Shown here: positions 37,494 through 46,077 of the stretch, piece by piece
How the letters are laid out: every line of letters starts with the position of its first letter
How positions within the stretch are numbered: the first letter of the stretch is position 1
Notes under the pieces: generated by a model
Databases searched by the model: none
The model's input: only the letters and a program-made list of their open reading frames with translations
What the model was told of the DNA's origin: nothing
From: RGIG8597 sp045133795
Lineage (GTDB): Bacteria > Spirochaetota > GWE2-31-10
NCBI GenBank assembly: GCA_045133795.1
Contig: JBGUUT010000013.1
Location: 1 to 53,635 of the forward strand
DNA: 53,635 bases
Direction of reading: 5' to 3'
Translations under genes and position numbers: made by a program

Positions 37494-40400
37494 ATGGAAA
37501 AAACAATTGATGAATTTTCTGGGCAGAAAAATGGGTATTCTGTTTCTAAAACTTTGCGTTTTGAACTAAAACCTATTGGAAAAACTTTAGAAAATATTTC
37601 TAAAGGAAAGTTTTTGGAATCAGATAAGAAAAAATCTGAAGATTACAAAGATGTAAAAAAAATAATAGATAATTATCATCGTTATTTTATTGATGATGTT
37701 TTAAAATCAGCATCTTTTAATTGGTTAGATTTAGCAAAAGAGATAAGTGAATATAGTAAAACAAAAAATGACGATACAAACTTGCTTTCTGCTCAACAAA
37801 AACAACGCGATGAAATATTAAAAATATTTAGTTCTGATAAACGTTTTAAAGCTTTGACTGCATCAACTCCCAAAGATTTATTTAATAAACTTATACCGGA
37901 ATGGTTTGAAAAAGAAACATCTTTAGAATTAAATAAAGAAGCAATAGAAACATTTAAAAGATTTTATTCATATTTTAAAGGATTTCAAGAAAATAGAGAA
38001 AATGTATATTCTTCAAAAGATATTCCTACTGCTGTACCATATAGAATTGTAAACGATAATTTTCCAAAATTTTTATCAAACATTTCAGTATTTGAAACAA
38101 TTCAAAAAAAATGTCCTGAAGTAATTGCAGATGTTGAAAATGAACTAAAAAATTATTTAGGTAATGAAAAACTTTCTGATATTTTCTCAATTCAATCTTT
38201 TAATAAATATCTCTGTCAAAGTGGTGCAGAAAATCAAAGAGGAATTGATTTTTATAATCAAATAATTGGTGGCATTGTTGAAAATGATAAGGAACAAAAT
38301 TTACGAGGAATAAATCAATTTCTAAATCTTTATTGGCAGCAACACCCAGAATTTGCAAAGAACAATAAAAGAATAAAAATGGTTCCTCTTTTTAAGCAGA
38401 TTTTAAGTGATAGAACGAGTCTTTCATTCAAAATTGAAGCTATCGATTCTGACGACGAATTAATACAAGCAATTAAAGATTGTGCAAACAAATTAGAAGA
38501 AAAATCAAAAGAAGACGAAAAATCTATTTTTGAAAAATGTCGTGAATTATTCGATTCTATAACTGAACAAGATTTGAATGAAATTTATATTAACAGAAAA
38601 GATATTAATAATTTTTCGCGTATTCTTACAGGAGATTGGGCTTGGCTTCAAGCAAGAATGAATTATTACGCAGAAGAAAAGTTTACAACAAAGGCTGAAA
38701 AATCTCGCTGGGTAAAATCTTTAGAAGATGAAGGAGAAAATAAATCAAAGGGATTTTATACACTTGCAGAATTAAATGATGTTTTAAAATATTCAAGCGA
38801 AAAAGTACCTGAAACAAATATAAGAATTACGGATTACTTTGAACATAGGAATAGATTTTATTATGAAAAAGGAACCGATAACTATGTACAAAGTGAAGAG
38901 CTTGTTGCTCTTTCAGTCAAAGAAATGTACGATGATATTCTTGCAAAACGAAAAGTTATGGAAAACAGTTTTGAAAACTCTGTAAAAGAAAAATTACAAG
39001 AAGATTCAGAAACTGTTTCTAAAATAAAAGATTATCTTGATTCTGTTCAAGACTTGCTTCATCGCATAAAACCATTAAAAGTAAATGGAGTTGGGGAATC
39101 TGCGTTTTATGCAAATTTTGATACTATATATAATGCTCTAAGAGAAGTTATATCTGTATACAATAAAACTAGAAACTATTTAACAAAAAAATCAGCTGTT
39201 CCAGAAAAATATAAATTGAATTTTGATAATCCAACTTTAGCTGATGGATGGGATCTAAACAAAGAACAAGCAAACACATCTGTTTTGTTCCGCAAGAATG
39301 GAATGTTTTATCTTGGAATAATGAATCCAAAAGATAAACCGAAATTTGCTGATAAATACGAAGTTAAAGATGAAGATTGTTATGAAAAAATGATTTATAA
39401 GCAGTTTGATGCAATGAAACAAATTCCAAAGTGCTCTACTCAAACAAAAGTGGTGAAACAACATTTCCTAACAGGAACTACATCTCCTATAGTTCTTAAT
39501 GACAAAAAATCATTTCTTAAAGAATTAACAGTAACTCATGAAATCTGGTTTTTGAATAATCATGTTTGGGATGGGGAAAAATTTGTTCCAAAACGTGATA
39601 ATGAAACTCGTCCTAAGAAATTTCAAATTGGTTATTATAAGCAGACTGGAGATTTAGAAGGATATAAAAATGCTTTATCAATATGGATAACATATTGTAA
39701 AGATTTTTTAATGACATATAAAAGTTCTGCAATCTATGATTATCATTTTAAGAAATCTGAAGAGTATAAGGATTTAACAGAATTTTTTGAATATGTTGAT
39801 TCAACTTGTTACAAACTTTCTTTCACAAATATACCAGTGTTAGAAATTGAAAAAATGGTTGAAGACGGAAAACTGTATTTGTTCCAAATCTACAATAAAG
39901 ATTTTTCTCCTGAATCAAAAGGAATTCCAAATATGCACACTCTTTATTGGAAAAATCTTTTTAGTGAAGAAAATCTGAAGGATGTTTGCCTAAAATTAAA
40001 TGGAGAAGCAGAACTTTTCTATCGTCCTGTTGGAATCAAAAATCCTATTGTACATAAAAAAGATTCGTATCTTGTAAACAAACTTACAAAAGATGGAAAA
40101 TCAATTCCGGAAAGTATTTATGAAGAAATTTATAAAAATGCCAATGGGAAATTGGATAAACTTTCAAATGACGCAGAAGAATATAAAAACACTCATGATG
40201 TTGTCATAAAAGTTGCAAAACATGACATTATAAAAGACAAACATTATACGGTGCCCAAATTCTTGTTTCATGTTCCAATTACAATTAATTTCAAAGCTAC
40301 TGGAAATTCATATTCCTTAAATGAAAATGTAAGAAAATTTCTAAAAAATAATCCAGATGTTAATATTATTGGACTTGATAGAGGTGAACGTCATTTGATT

Positions 40401-41609
40401 TATCTTTCATTAATAAATCAAAAAGGAGAAATTCTAAATCAGTTTAGTTTTAATACAGTTGAACAAAGTCGAAATGATGCGAACCCAAGAAAAATTGATT
40501 ATCATGAAAAACTAAATCAACGTGAAAAAGAGAGAGATGAAGCTAGAAAAAGTTGGCAAACAATTGGAAAAATTGCTGAATTAAAGGAAGGCTATCTTTC
40601 TGCTGTAATTTATAAACTTGCACAGTTAATGATTAAACATAACGCAATAGTTGTAATGGAAGATTTAAACTTTGGCTTTAAACGAGGGCGTTTCCATGTA
40701 GAAAAACAAGTATATCAAAAATTTGAACATATGCTTATTGATAAATTAAATTATCTTGTTTTTAAGGATAAAGGACTTACAGAAGCCGGTGGTGTTTTGA
40801 ATGGATATCAACTTGCAAATAAATTTGAAAGTTTTCAAAAGTTAGGAAAACAATCTGGAATGTTGTTTTATATTCCTGCTGGATACACTTCAAAAATAGA
40901 TCCAAAAACAGGTTTTGTGAATATGTTCAATTTTAAGGATTTAACAAATGTCCACAAAAAACGAGGTTTCTTTAGCAAGTTTGACAGTATTCATTTTGAT
41001 AATGAAACCGATTCTTTCGTGTTTACTTTTGATTACAAAAACTTTGACGGAAAAGCAAGAGAAGAAATGTTCATAAGTAAATGGTCTGTTTATTCTAGGG
41101 AAAAAAGAATTGTATATTATCCTAAGAATAAATCTTATGATGATGTATTTATTTCTGAAAAGTTAAAAGTTTTATTTCAAAAAATGAATATCAATTATGC
41201 AAGTGAAAACAATCTTCTTGATTCAATTTTAGAAATTGGTGCAGATTTAAAAAACGGTGATAAACCGTCAAAAGATGTTGCGGATTTCTGGGATTCATTG
41301 TTCTACAGTTTTAAACTTATTCTTCAAATGAGAAATTCTAATGCTCAAACAGAAGAAGATTATATTATTTCACCGGTAAAAGCACCAGATGGAACATTCT
41401 TTGATTCTCGAGAAGAATATAGAAAAGGAGATGATGCAATACTTCCAAAGGATGCAGATGCTAACGGAGCTTATCATATTGCATTGAAAGGGCTAAGTTT
41501 ACTTAAGCGTTTTGATAAAGCAGAAGAAAAAGAAGTAAAGAAAATTGATATGAAAATTACAAACGCTGACTGGTTTAAGTTTGTACAGGAAAAAGAATAT
41601 GCAAAATGA
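37494..41609 (+). CDS. cas12a: Cas12a (Cpf1), type V-A CRISPR effector nuclease
   Basis: 1,371 residues using the ATG at 37494, which follows AAGGAG; the upstream extension lacks a ribosome site. It is somewhat longer than the ~1,230-1,310 of well-studied Cas12a. The N-terminus has the family block YSVSKTLRFELKPIGKTLEN. RuvC residues are intact: Asp962 in IIGLDRGERHLIYL, Glu1056 in VVMEDLNFGFKRGR and the Asp of DADANGAYHIALKG (1320/1322). The Nuc-domain Arg1280 (LQMRNSNAQTEEDYI) is present. The crRNA-processing region (LFQIYNKDFSPESKG, HTLYWKNLF, then IVHKKDSYLVNK) is recognisable with its His and Lys residues. It should process its own pre-crRNA and cut dsDNA. It is the first gene of the operon, and the next gene overlaps its stop by 11 nt. 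Confidence 0.98.
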   Translation: MEKTIDEFSGQKNGYSVSKTLRFELKPIGKTLENISKGKFLESDKKKSEDYKDVKKIIDNYHRYFIDDVLKSASFNWLDLAKEISEYSKTKNDDTNLLSAQQKQRDEILKIFSSDKRFKALTASTPKDLFNKLIPEWFEKETSLELNKEAIETFKRFYSYFKGFQENRENVYSSKDIPTAVPYRIVNDNFPKFLSNISVFETIQKKCPEVIADVENELKNYLGNEKLSDIFSIQSFNKYLCQSGAENQRGIDFYNQIIGGIVENDKEQNLRGINQFLNLYWQQHPEFAKNNKRIKMVPLFKQILSDRTSLSFKIEAIDSDDELIQAIKDCANKLEEKSKEDEKSIFEKCRELFDSITEQDLNEIYINRKDINNFSRILTGDWAWLQARMNYYAEEKFTTKAEKSRWVKSLEDEGENKSKGFYTLAELNDVLKYSSEKVPETNIRITDYFEHRNRFYYEKGTDNYVQSEELVALSVKEMYDDILAKRKVMENSFENSVKEKLQEDSETVSKIKDYLDSVQDLLHRIKPLKVNGVGESAFYANFDTIYNALREVISVYNKTRNYLTKKSAVPEKYKLNFDNPTLADGWDLNKEQANTSVLFRKNGMFYLGIMNPKDKPKFADKYEVKDEDCYEKMIYKQFDAMKQIPKCSTQTKVVKQHFLTGTTSPIVLNDKKSFLKELTVTHEIWFLNNHVWDGEKFVPKRDNETRPKKFQIGYYKQTGDLEGYKNALSIWITYCKDFLMTYKSSAIYDYHFKKSEEYKDLTEFFEYVDSTCYKLSFTNIPVLEIEKMVEDGKLYLFQIYNKDFSPESKGIPNMHTLYWKNLFSEENLKDVCLKLNGEAELFYRPVGIKNPIVHKKDSYLVNKLTKDGKSIPESIYEEIYKNANGKLDKLSNDAEEYKNTHDVVIKVAKHDIIKDKHYTVPKFLFHVPITINFKATGNSYSLNENVRKFLKNNPDVNIIGLDRGERHLIYLSLINQKGEILNQFSFNTVEQSRNDANPRKIDYHEKLNQREKERDEARKSWQTIGKIAELKEGYLSAVIYKLAQLMIKHNAIVVMEDLNFGFKRGRFHVEKQVYQKFEHMLIDKLNYLVFKDKGLTEAGGVLNGYQLANKFESFQKLGKQSGMLFYIPAGYTSKIDPKTGFVNMFNFKDLTNVHKKRGFFSKFDSIHFDNETDSFVFTFDYKNFDGKAREEMFISKWSVYSREKRIVYYPKNKSYDDVFISEKLKVLFQKMNINYASENNLLDSILEIGADLKNGDKPSKDVADFWDSLFYSFKLILQMRNSNAQTEEDYIISPVKAPDGTFFDSREEYRKGDDAILPKDADANGAYHIALKGLSLLKRFDKAEEKEVKKIDMKITNADWFKFVQEKEYAK

Positions 41610-42465
41610 TTCAAATAATTCAGTACAAGCAATAAAGCTTTTTCAAGATGGTAAAATTCGTTCTGTTTGGAATGATGAAGAAGAGCAATGGTATTTTTCA
41701 GTAGTTGATGTTGTACAAGTTTTGACAGAAAGCGTTAATCCAAGAGATTATTGGTTCAAGATGAAAAAACGAGTACAGCTTGAGGATGGAATTGAACTGT
41801 CGACAATTTGTCGACAGTTGAAATTGGTTGCAACAGATGGAAAAATGCGTGAGACAGATTGTGCTAATGTAAAATCGCTACTTCGTATAATTCAATCAAT
41901 TCCATCTCCAAAAGCAGAACCGTTTAAGCAGTGGCTTGCACAAGTTGGTTATGAGAGAATTCAAGAAATTGAAAATCCGGAACTTGCACAAGAGCGAATG
42001 AAAGAACTTTATGAAAAAAAAGGATATTCAAAAGACTGGATTGATAAACGTTTGCGTGGAATTGCAATTCGTCAAAATCTTACGGATGAATGGAAAGAGC
42101 GTGGAATTACAAAAGAAAAAGATTTTGCAATTCTTACAGCTGAAATCTCAAAAGCAACTTTTGGACTTACTCCATCAGAATATAAGGTTCACAAAGGACT
42201 GACAAAGAAAAATCAAAATCTTCGTGACCACATGACAGATTTGGAATTGATTTTTACAATGCTGGGAGAACGAGTTACAACAGAGCTTTCTCAAAAAGAA
42301 AAGCCCGAAACTTTTGATGAAAACAAAAAGGTTGCAAATCGAGGAGGGAATGTTGCAGGAGTTGCACGAAAGCAAGCAGAAAAAGAACTTGGTCATTCGG
42401 TGATTTCATCAGAAAACTATTTGGAAAATCAAGAGTCAGAAAATGGAACTTTACCTAAAAATTAG
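41599..42465 (+). CDS. BRO-N / DinD-like protein embedded in the cas operon
   Basis: 288 residues from the ATG at 41599, which has AGGA 8 nt upstream inside the cas12a coding end. N-terminal ~5-110 is a BRO-N domain (IRSVWNDEEEQWYFSVVDVV, then PRDYWFKMKKR and TDCANVKSLLRIIQSIPSP). The C-terminal half resembles DinD-type proteins (IRQNLTDEWKERGI, AEISKATFGLTPSEYK, GGNVAGVARKQAEKELGHSV). BRO-N proteins bind DNA and are common in phages and mobile elements; E. coli DinD inhibits RecA. It overlaps cas12a by 11 nt and cas4 by 23 nt, so it is co-transcribed and probably translationally coupled. A CRISPR accessory, regulatory or adaptation role is inferred; a mobile passenger is the alternative. Confidence 0.88.
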   Translation: MQNDSNNSVQAIKLFQDGKIRSVWNDEEEQWYFSVVDVVQVLTESVNPRDYWFKMKKRVQLEDGIELSTICRQLKLVATDGKMRETDCANVKSLLRIIQSIPSPKAEPFKQWLAQVGYERIQEIENPELAQERMKELYEKKGYSKDWIDKRLRGIAIRQNLTDEWKERGITKEKDFAILTAEISKATFGLTPSEYKVHKGLTKKNQNLRDHMTDLELIFTMLGERVTTELSQKEKPETFDENKKVANRGGNVAGVARKQAEKELGHSVISSENYLENQESENGTLPKN

Positions 42466-43024
42466 TTATCTGAACGATTTTATTTTTTGTCCGCTTTCAA
42501 TTTATTATCACCAGCTTTATGGCAGTCTTTCAGAACGTCTTTATTATGGGGCTTCCCAGTTAGACGGAAAGGCTGTTCATGAAGCTATTGATGAAAAAAG
42601 ATATTCGACCCATAAGAATATTTTGCAAAGCTTAGATATTTATTCTGATGAATATAAATTATGCGGAAAAATTGATATTTTTGATACTGAAAAAGGATTG
42701 CTCACAGAACGAAAAAAGCATATCGAAACAATTTATGATGGTTATGTATTTCAATTATATGCACAATGTTTTTGCCTGCGAGAAATGGGATATACCGTAA
42801 AGCAGCTTAGATTTTATTCAAGTGATGATAATAAAGTGTATTCAATTCCTTTGCCGGAAGATGATTTAGAAATGTTTTCTAAGTTTAAAGCAGTGAATAA
42901 TGCAATGCAAAATTTTGATATGGATTCTTTTATTCCGCAAAATGAAGATAAGTGCAGAAACTGTATTTATAATGATTTTTGTGACAGACCTTTAGCTCCG
43001 AAATCATATAACGGGGGCTTTTAG
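42443..43024 (+). CDS. cas4: Cas4 (CRISPR adaptation exonuclease)
   Basis: 193 residues. Start ATG inside the 3' end of the BRO-N gene. Iron-sulfur cysteines are Cys16 (FIFCPLSIYYHQ) and the C-terminal cluster in KCRNCIYNDFCD. RecB-type nuclease residues are seen in GKAVHEAIDE, LCGKIDIFD and LLTERKK. Cas4 trims prespacers and selects them for the PAM during acquisition with Cas1-Cas2. It ends with TAG directly before the cas1 ATG. All expected motifs are present, so it should be active. Confidence 0.95.
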   Translation: MELYLKISYLNDFIFCPLSIYYHQLYGSLSERLYYGASQLDGKAVHEAIDEKRYSTHKNILQSLDIYSDEYKLCGKIDIFDTEKGLLTERKKHIETIYDGYVFQLYAQCFCLREMGYTVKQLRFYSSDDNKVYSIPLPEDDLEMFSKFKAVNNAMQNFDMDSFIPQNEDKCRNCIYNDFCDRPLAPKSYNGGF

Positions 43025-43996
43025 ATGATGAGTACAAGGGATTTTGAACACAAACAAATAGCTTTTGTCTTTACGACAGACGGTGAAAGAATCAGCTTTA
43101 AAAATGATAATTTAGTAATAACTGATAAAGACGGAAAAGTAAAACATCAATCAACTTGTTATAGGCTTTTCGCTTTATTTATCTGTGGAGATTTTTGTTT
43201 AACGACCGGACTTTTAGAACGTTCAAAAAAGTTTGGTTTTACAATTGTTTTTATGAATCCGAATCTTCGAATTACTTCTATTCTTCCGTCTAAAGCAGAG
43301 GGGAATGTTTTACTTCGTAAAAAGCAATATGTTTATGATAAAACAGAAATTGCAGCTCATATTATTGCAAATAAAATTCATAATCAAACGTTTTTATTAA
43401 AGAAGAAACGGAAAAAAACGGAAGAAGAAAAAAATGTAATTGCGAAATTGGAACAATTCGAAAAAGATGTTTTAAAACCTAATTTAACCGGTCAAGAAAT
43501 TATGGGAATTGAAGGGATAAGTGCGAAGTTATATTTTAAAACTTTATTTGCTGAATATAATTGGACTTCCCGTCAGCCAAGAGTGAAACATGATATTACA
43601 AATACTTTGATGGATATTGGATATACAATATTGTTCAATGTTATAAACGCACTTTTAGAAATGTATGGTTTTGATGTTTATGTCGGTATTTTACATACTC
43701 AATTTTTTCACAGAAAGTCTTTAGTCTGTGATTTAGAAGAACCTTTTAGACCTATTGTTGATTTTGCGATTTTAAAAGCTTTGAATCTAGGTCAGGTGAG
43801 TGAAAAAGATTTTTGGAAAAATCAAAATCAGTATATTTTACCGTGGAAAAATTCAAAGAAGTATCTGGGAATAATTTTGGAAGCATTATTGGAATATAAA
43901 AATGAGATTTTTATTTACTTACAATCTTATTATCGAGCTTTTATGCGTGATAAAACAATTGATGAATTTCCGACTTTTTATATGGAGGATGTGTAA
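43025..43996 (+). CDS. cas1: Cas1 integrase
   Basis: 323 residues (322 if the second Met is used). Metal-binding residues are Glu163 (MGIEGISAKLYF), His224 (VGILHTQFFH) and Asp236 (SLVCDLEEPFRPIVD). With Cas2 it integrates new spacers at the leader end of the array. It directly abuts cas4 upstream and overlaps cas2 by one base. The residues and length indicate a working integrase. Confidence 0.97.
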   Translation: MMSTRDFEHKQIAFVFTTDGERISFKNDNLVITDKDGKVKHQSTCYRLFALFICGDFCLTTGLLERSKKFGFTIVFMNPNLRITSILPSKAEGNVLLRKKQYVYDKTEIAAHIIANKIHNQTFLLKKKRKKTEEEKNVIAKLEQFEKDVLKPNLTGQEIMGIEGISAKLYFKTLFAEYNWTSRQPRVKHDITNTLMDIGYTILFNVINALLEMYGFDVYVGILHTQFFHRKSLVCDLEEPFRPIVDFAILKALNLGQVSEKDFWKNQNQYILPWKNSKKYLGIILEALLEYKNEIFIYLQSYYRAFMRDKTIDEFPTFYMEDV

Positions 43997-44271
43997 TGTT
44001 GTTAGTAAGCTATGATATAAGTAATGATAAGGTCAGAACAAAGTTTTCAAAGTTTTTATCCAAATTTGGTTTTAGATTGCAATATTCAGTATTTGAAATA
44101 CGTAACAGTGAAACTGTTTTGCAAAATATAACAACTGAAATTGAAAATAATTATTCAAAGTTCTTTACAGAAGAGGATAGTATTATTATATTTAATCTAT
44201 CCGCAACTTGTAAGAAAACATGTTACGGATATGCCAAAAATGAAGATAGAGATTTCTTTTTAATTGGCTGA
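43996..44271 (+). CDS. cas2: Cas2
   Basis: 91 residues. It begins MLLVSYDISNDKVRTKF, the usual Cas2 strand with its conserved Asp, and continues FGFRLQYSVFEIRNS and EDSIIIFNLSATCKK. Cas2 dimers form the core of the Cas1-Cas2 integration complex. It shares one base with the cas1 stop (TAATG). It is the last cas gene; the CRISPR leader starts right after it. Confidence 0.95.
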   Translation: MLLVSYDISNDKVRTKFSKFLSKFGFRLQYSVFEIRNSETVLQNITTEIENNYSKFFTEEDSIIIFNLSATCKKTCYGYAKNEDRDFFLIG

Positions 44272-44393
44272 TAAATAGTTGCAAACCCTATGTCTTACTG
44301 GAAAAATTATGAAGAAAAAGGCTTTTTTAACAATCTTTTTTTGTAATAAACACTCTGAAACAGTAATACATTGTACTGTTGTACATGGTAAGG
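44272..44393 (+). promoter_or_regulatory. CRISPR leader
   Basis: 122 AT-rich nt between cas2 and repeat 1. The leader side is assigned here because the distal repeat is the degenerate one. It ends with a repeat-like hairpin, TGTAC-TGTT-GTACA (44372-44385), 8 nt before the first repeat. Confidence 0.75.
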
Positions 44394-45046
44394 GTTTAAA
44401 CTACTGATTAAATTTCTACTGTTGTAGATTTGTCCTCCCTTTCAGTTCCTCAACGTTTAAACTACTGATTAAATTTCTACTGTTGTAGATGTGGTCTTAA
44501 TTTGTTGTACGCTAAAGTTTAAACTACTGATTAAATTTCTACTGTTGTAGATTTCGCTTCTATTCCTAGTAGTTCTTTGTTTAAACTACTGATTAAATTT
44601 CTACTGTTGTAGATTTGCTAGTTCACCCTTCAGCTCTAAGTTTAAACTACTGATTAAATTTCTACTGTTGTAGATAATGCCTTTCCTTTTCGCTCATGGT
44701 GTTTAAACTACTGATTAAATTTCTACTGTTGTAGATAATGAACAACCGAACGACGATATCACCGTTTAAACTACTGATTAAATTTCTACTGTTGTAGATG
44801 AGCGAAGAAAATGCGAGTATTTGAAGTTTAAACTACTGATTAAATTTCTACTGTTGTAGATCAGTCTTTAGAATATCCGATTGTTTGTTTAAACTACTGA
44901 TTAAATTTCTACTGTTGTAGATGAATCAACTTTTGAACAAATAAGCAGGTTTAAACTACTGATTAAATTTCTACTGTTGTAGATCGGTGCGTATTGGCTT
45001 TTGGAAGAGTGTTTAAACTACTGATTAAGCTTCCACAGGTGTAAAT
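44394..45046 (+). CRISPR. Type V-A CRISPR array, 11 repeats, 10 spacers
   Basis: 36-nt repeats start at 44394, 44455, 44517, 44579, 44640, 44701, 44764, 44826, 44887, 44949 and 45011. Each begins GTTTAAACTACTGATTAA and ends ATTTCTACTGTTGTAGAT, the standard Cas12a crRNA handle, so transcription is on the plus strand. The first ten are identical. The eleventh keeps the first 18 nt but ends GCTTCCACAGGTGTAAAT. The ten spacers are 25-27 nt and all different. I saw no spacer match within the window, but only by eye. Confidence 0.98.
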
Positions 45047-45811
45047 AACCGTTCTAAAAGCTTATAGGTAGTAAGAATAAATAATTGATTAAGTTTCCAC
45101 AGGTGTAAATGACCGTTCTAAAGGCTTATAGGTAGTAAGAATAAATAATTGATTAAGCTTCCACAGGTGTAAATGACCGTTCCAAAGGCTTATAGATAGT
45201 AAGAATAAATAATTGATTAAGTTTCCACAGGTGTAAATGACCGTTCTAAAGGCTTATAGGTAGTAAGAGTAAATAGCAGATTAAACTTCCACAGGTGTAA
45301 ATGACTGTTCCAAAAGTTTATAGGTAGTAAGAATAAATAATTGATTAAATTTCTACAGGTGTAAATGACCGTTCCAAAGGCTTATAGATAGTAAGAATAA
45401 ATAATTGATTAAGCCTCCACTGATGTAAATGACCGTTCCAAAGGCTTATAGGTAGTAAGAGTAAATAGCAGATTAAACTTCCACAGGTGTAAATGACCGT
45501 TCCAAAGGCTTATAGGTAGTAAGAATAAATAATTGATTAAGCTTCCACAGGTGTAAAAAAACGTTCCAAAAGCTTATAGGTAGTAAGAGTAAATAATTGA
45601 TTAAACTTCCACTGATGTAAATAACCGTTCTAAAGGCTTATAGGTAGTAAGAGTAAATAATTGATTAAGCTTCCACAGGTGTAAATGACCGTTCCAAAAG
45701 CTTATAGGTAGTAAGAATAAATAATTGATTAAGCTTCCATGTGGGTAAATAACCGTTCCAAAGGCTTATAGATAGTAAGAATAAATAATTGATTAAATTT
45801 GAATTGTAAAT
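45047..45811 (+). repeat. 64-bp CRISPR-derived satellite (degenerate repeat plus constant spacer)
   Basis: Directly after the hybrid terminal repeat, 12 units follow at exact 64-bp steps: degenerate repeats start at 45075, 45139, 45203, 45267, 45331, 45395, 45459, 45523, 45587, 45651, 45715 and 45779 (the last shortened to 33 nt). Each 36-nt degenerate repeat, e.g. at 45075, matches about 26 of 36 positions of the functional repeat, keeping GATTAA and the ends G...AT. The intervening 28 nt are nearly constant, starting GACCGTTCCAAAGG and ending CTTATAGGTAGTAA. The canonical 5-bp crRNA stem has two mismatches in these units. Two units (45267 and 45459) share the same variant. Confidence 0.95.
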
Positions 45812-45927
45812 CTTAATATGTAGGAGGTGAGGTATTGAAAAGAATAAATAAGTGTCTGTTTGAGAAATTACGGCACAGGCGGACAATAAAGAACTTTTTG
45901 TTTGTTGACAGCGTTGCTTCGACAAAT

Positions 45928-45965
45928 AAAAAAACCTTTTTACTTATTGTAATAAGCAAAAAGGT
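45928..45965 (-). terminator. Strong hairpin with minus-strand T run
   Basis: ACCTTTTT-A-CTTAT, a 4-nt loop, ATAAG-C-AAAAAGGT (45934-45965). The A run at 45928-45934 makes it a good terminator on the minus strand. No minus-strand gene to its right uses it. The rest of 45812-46077 is AT-rich; a TTG-started 77-codon frame with a good GGAGGTG site is present but not supported as a gene. Confidence 0.6.
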
Positions 45966-46077
45966 ACGAAAACTTATATACGTATATATACATATATTAA
46001 CAACTATTTATAGAATATATCACGTAATCGCCGTATCGTTATCAGAAAATTATATTTTTATATTTTGAGGTGATTTT

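Noticed and set aside
37494..41609. Possibility of a nuclease-dead Cas12a
   Set aside because: RuvC Asp962, Glu1056, the DADANGAYH Asp and Nuc Arg1280 are all present and the frame is intact.
45047..45811. Interpretation of the satellite as an ordinary fossil CRISPR array
   Set aside because: Spacers in a fossil array would differ; here the intervening 28 nt are nearly constant and the period is exactly 64 bp.
45011..45811. Integron attC cassette array
   Set aside because: Units lack attC core sites and cassettes, and they align clearly with the CRISPR repeat.
45665..45925. 86-codon minus-strand frame in the satellite
   Set aside because: Produced by the 64-bp repeat; no start signals.
45835..46068. 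77-codon TTG-started frame with a good GGAGGTG site after the satellite
   Set aside because: It runs through a perfect terminator-like hairpin and low-complexity AT DNA and resembles no protein; kept only as a note.
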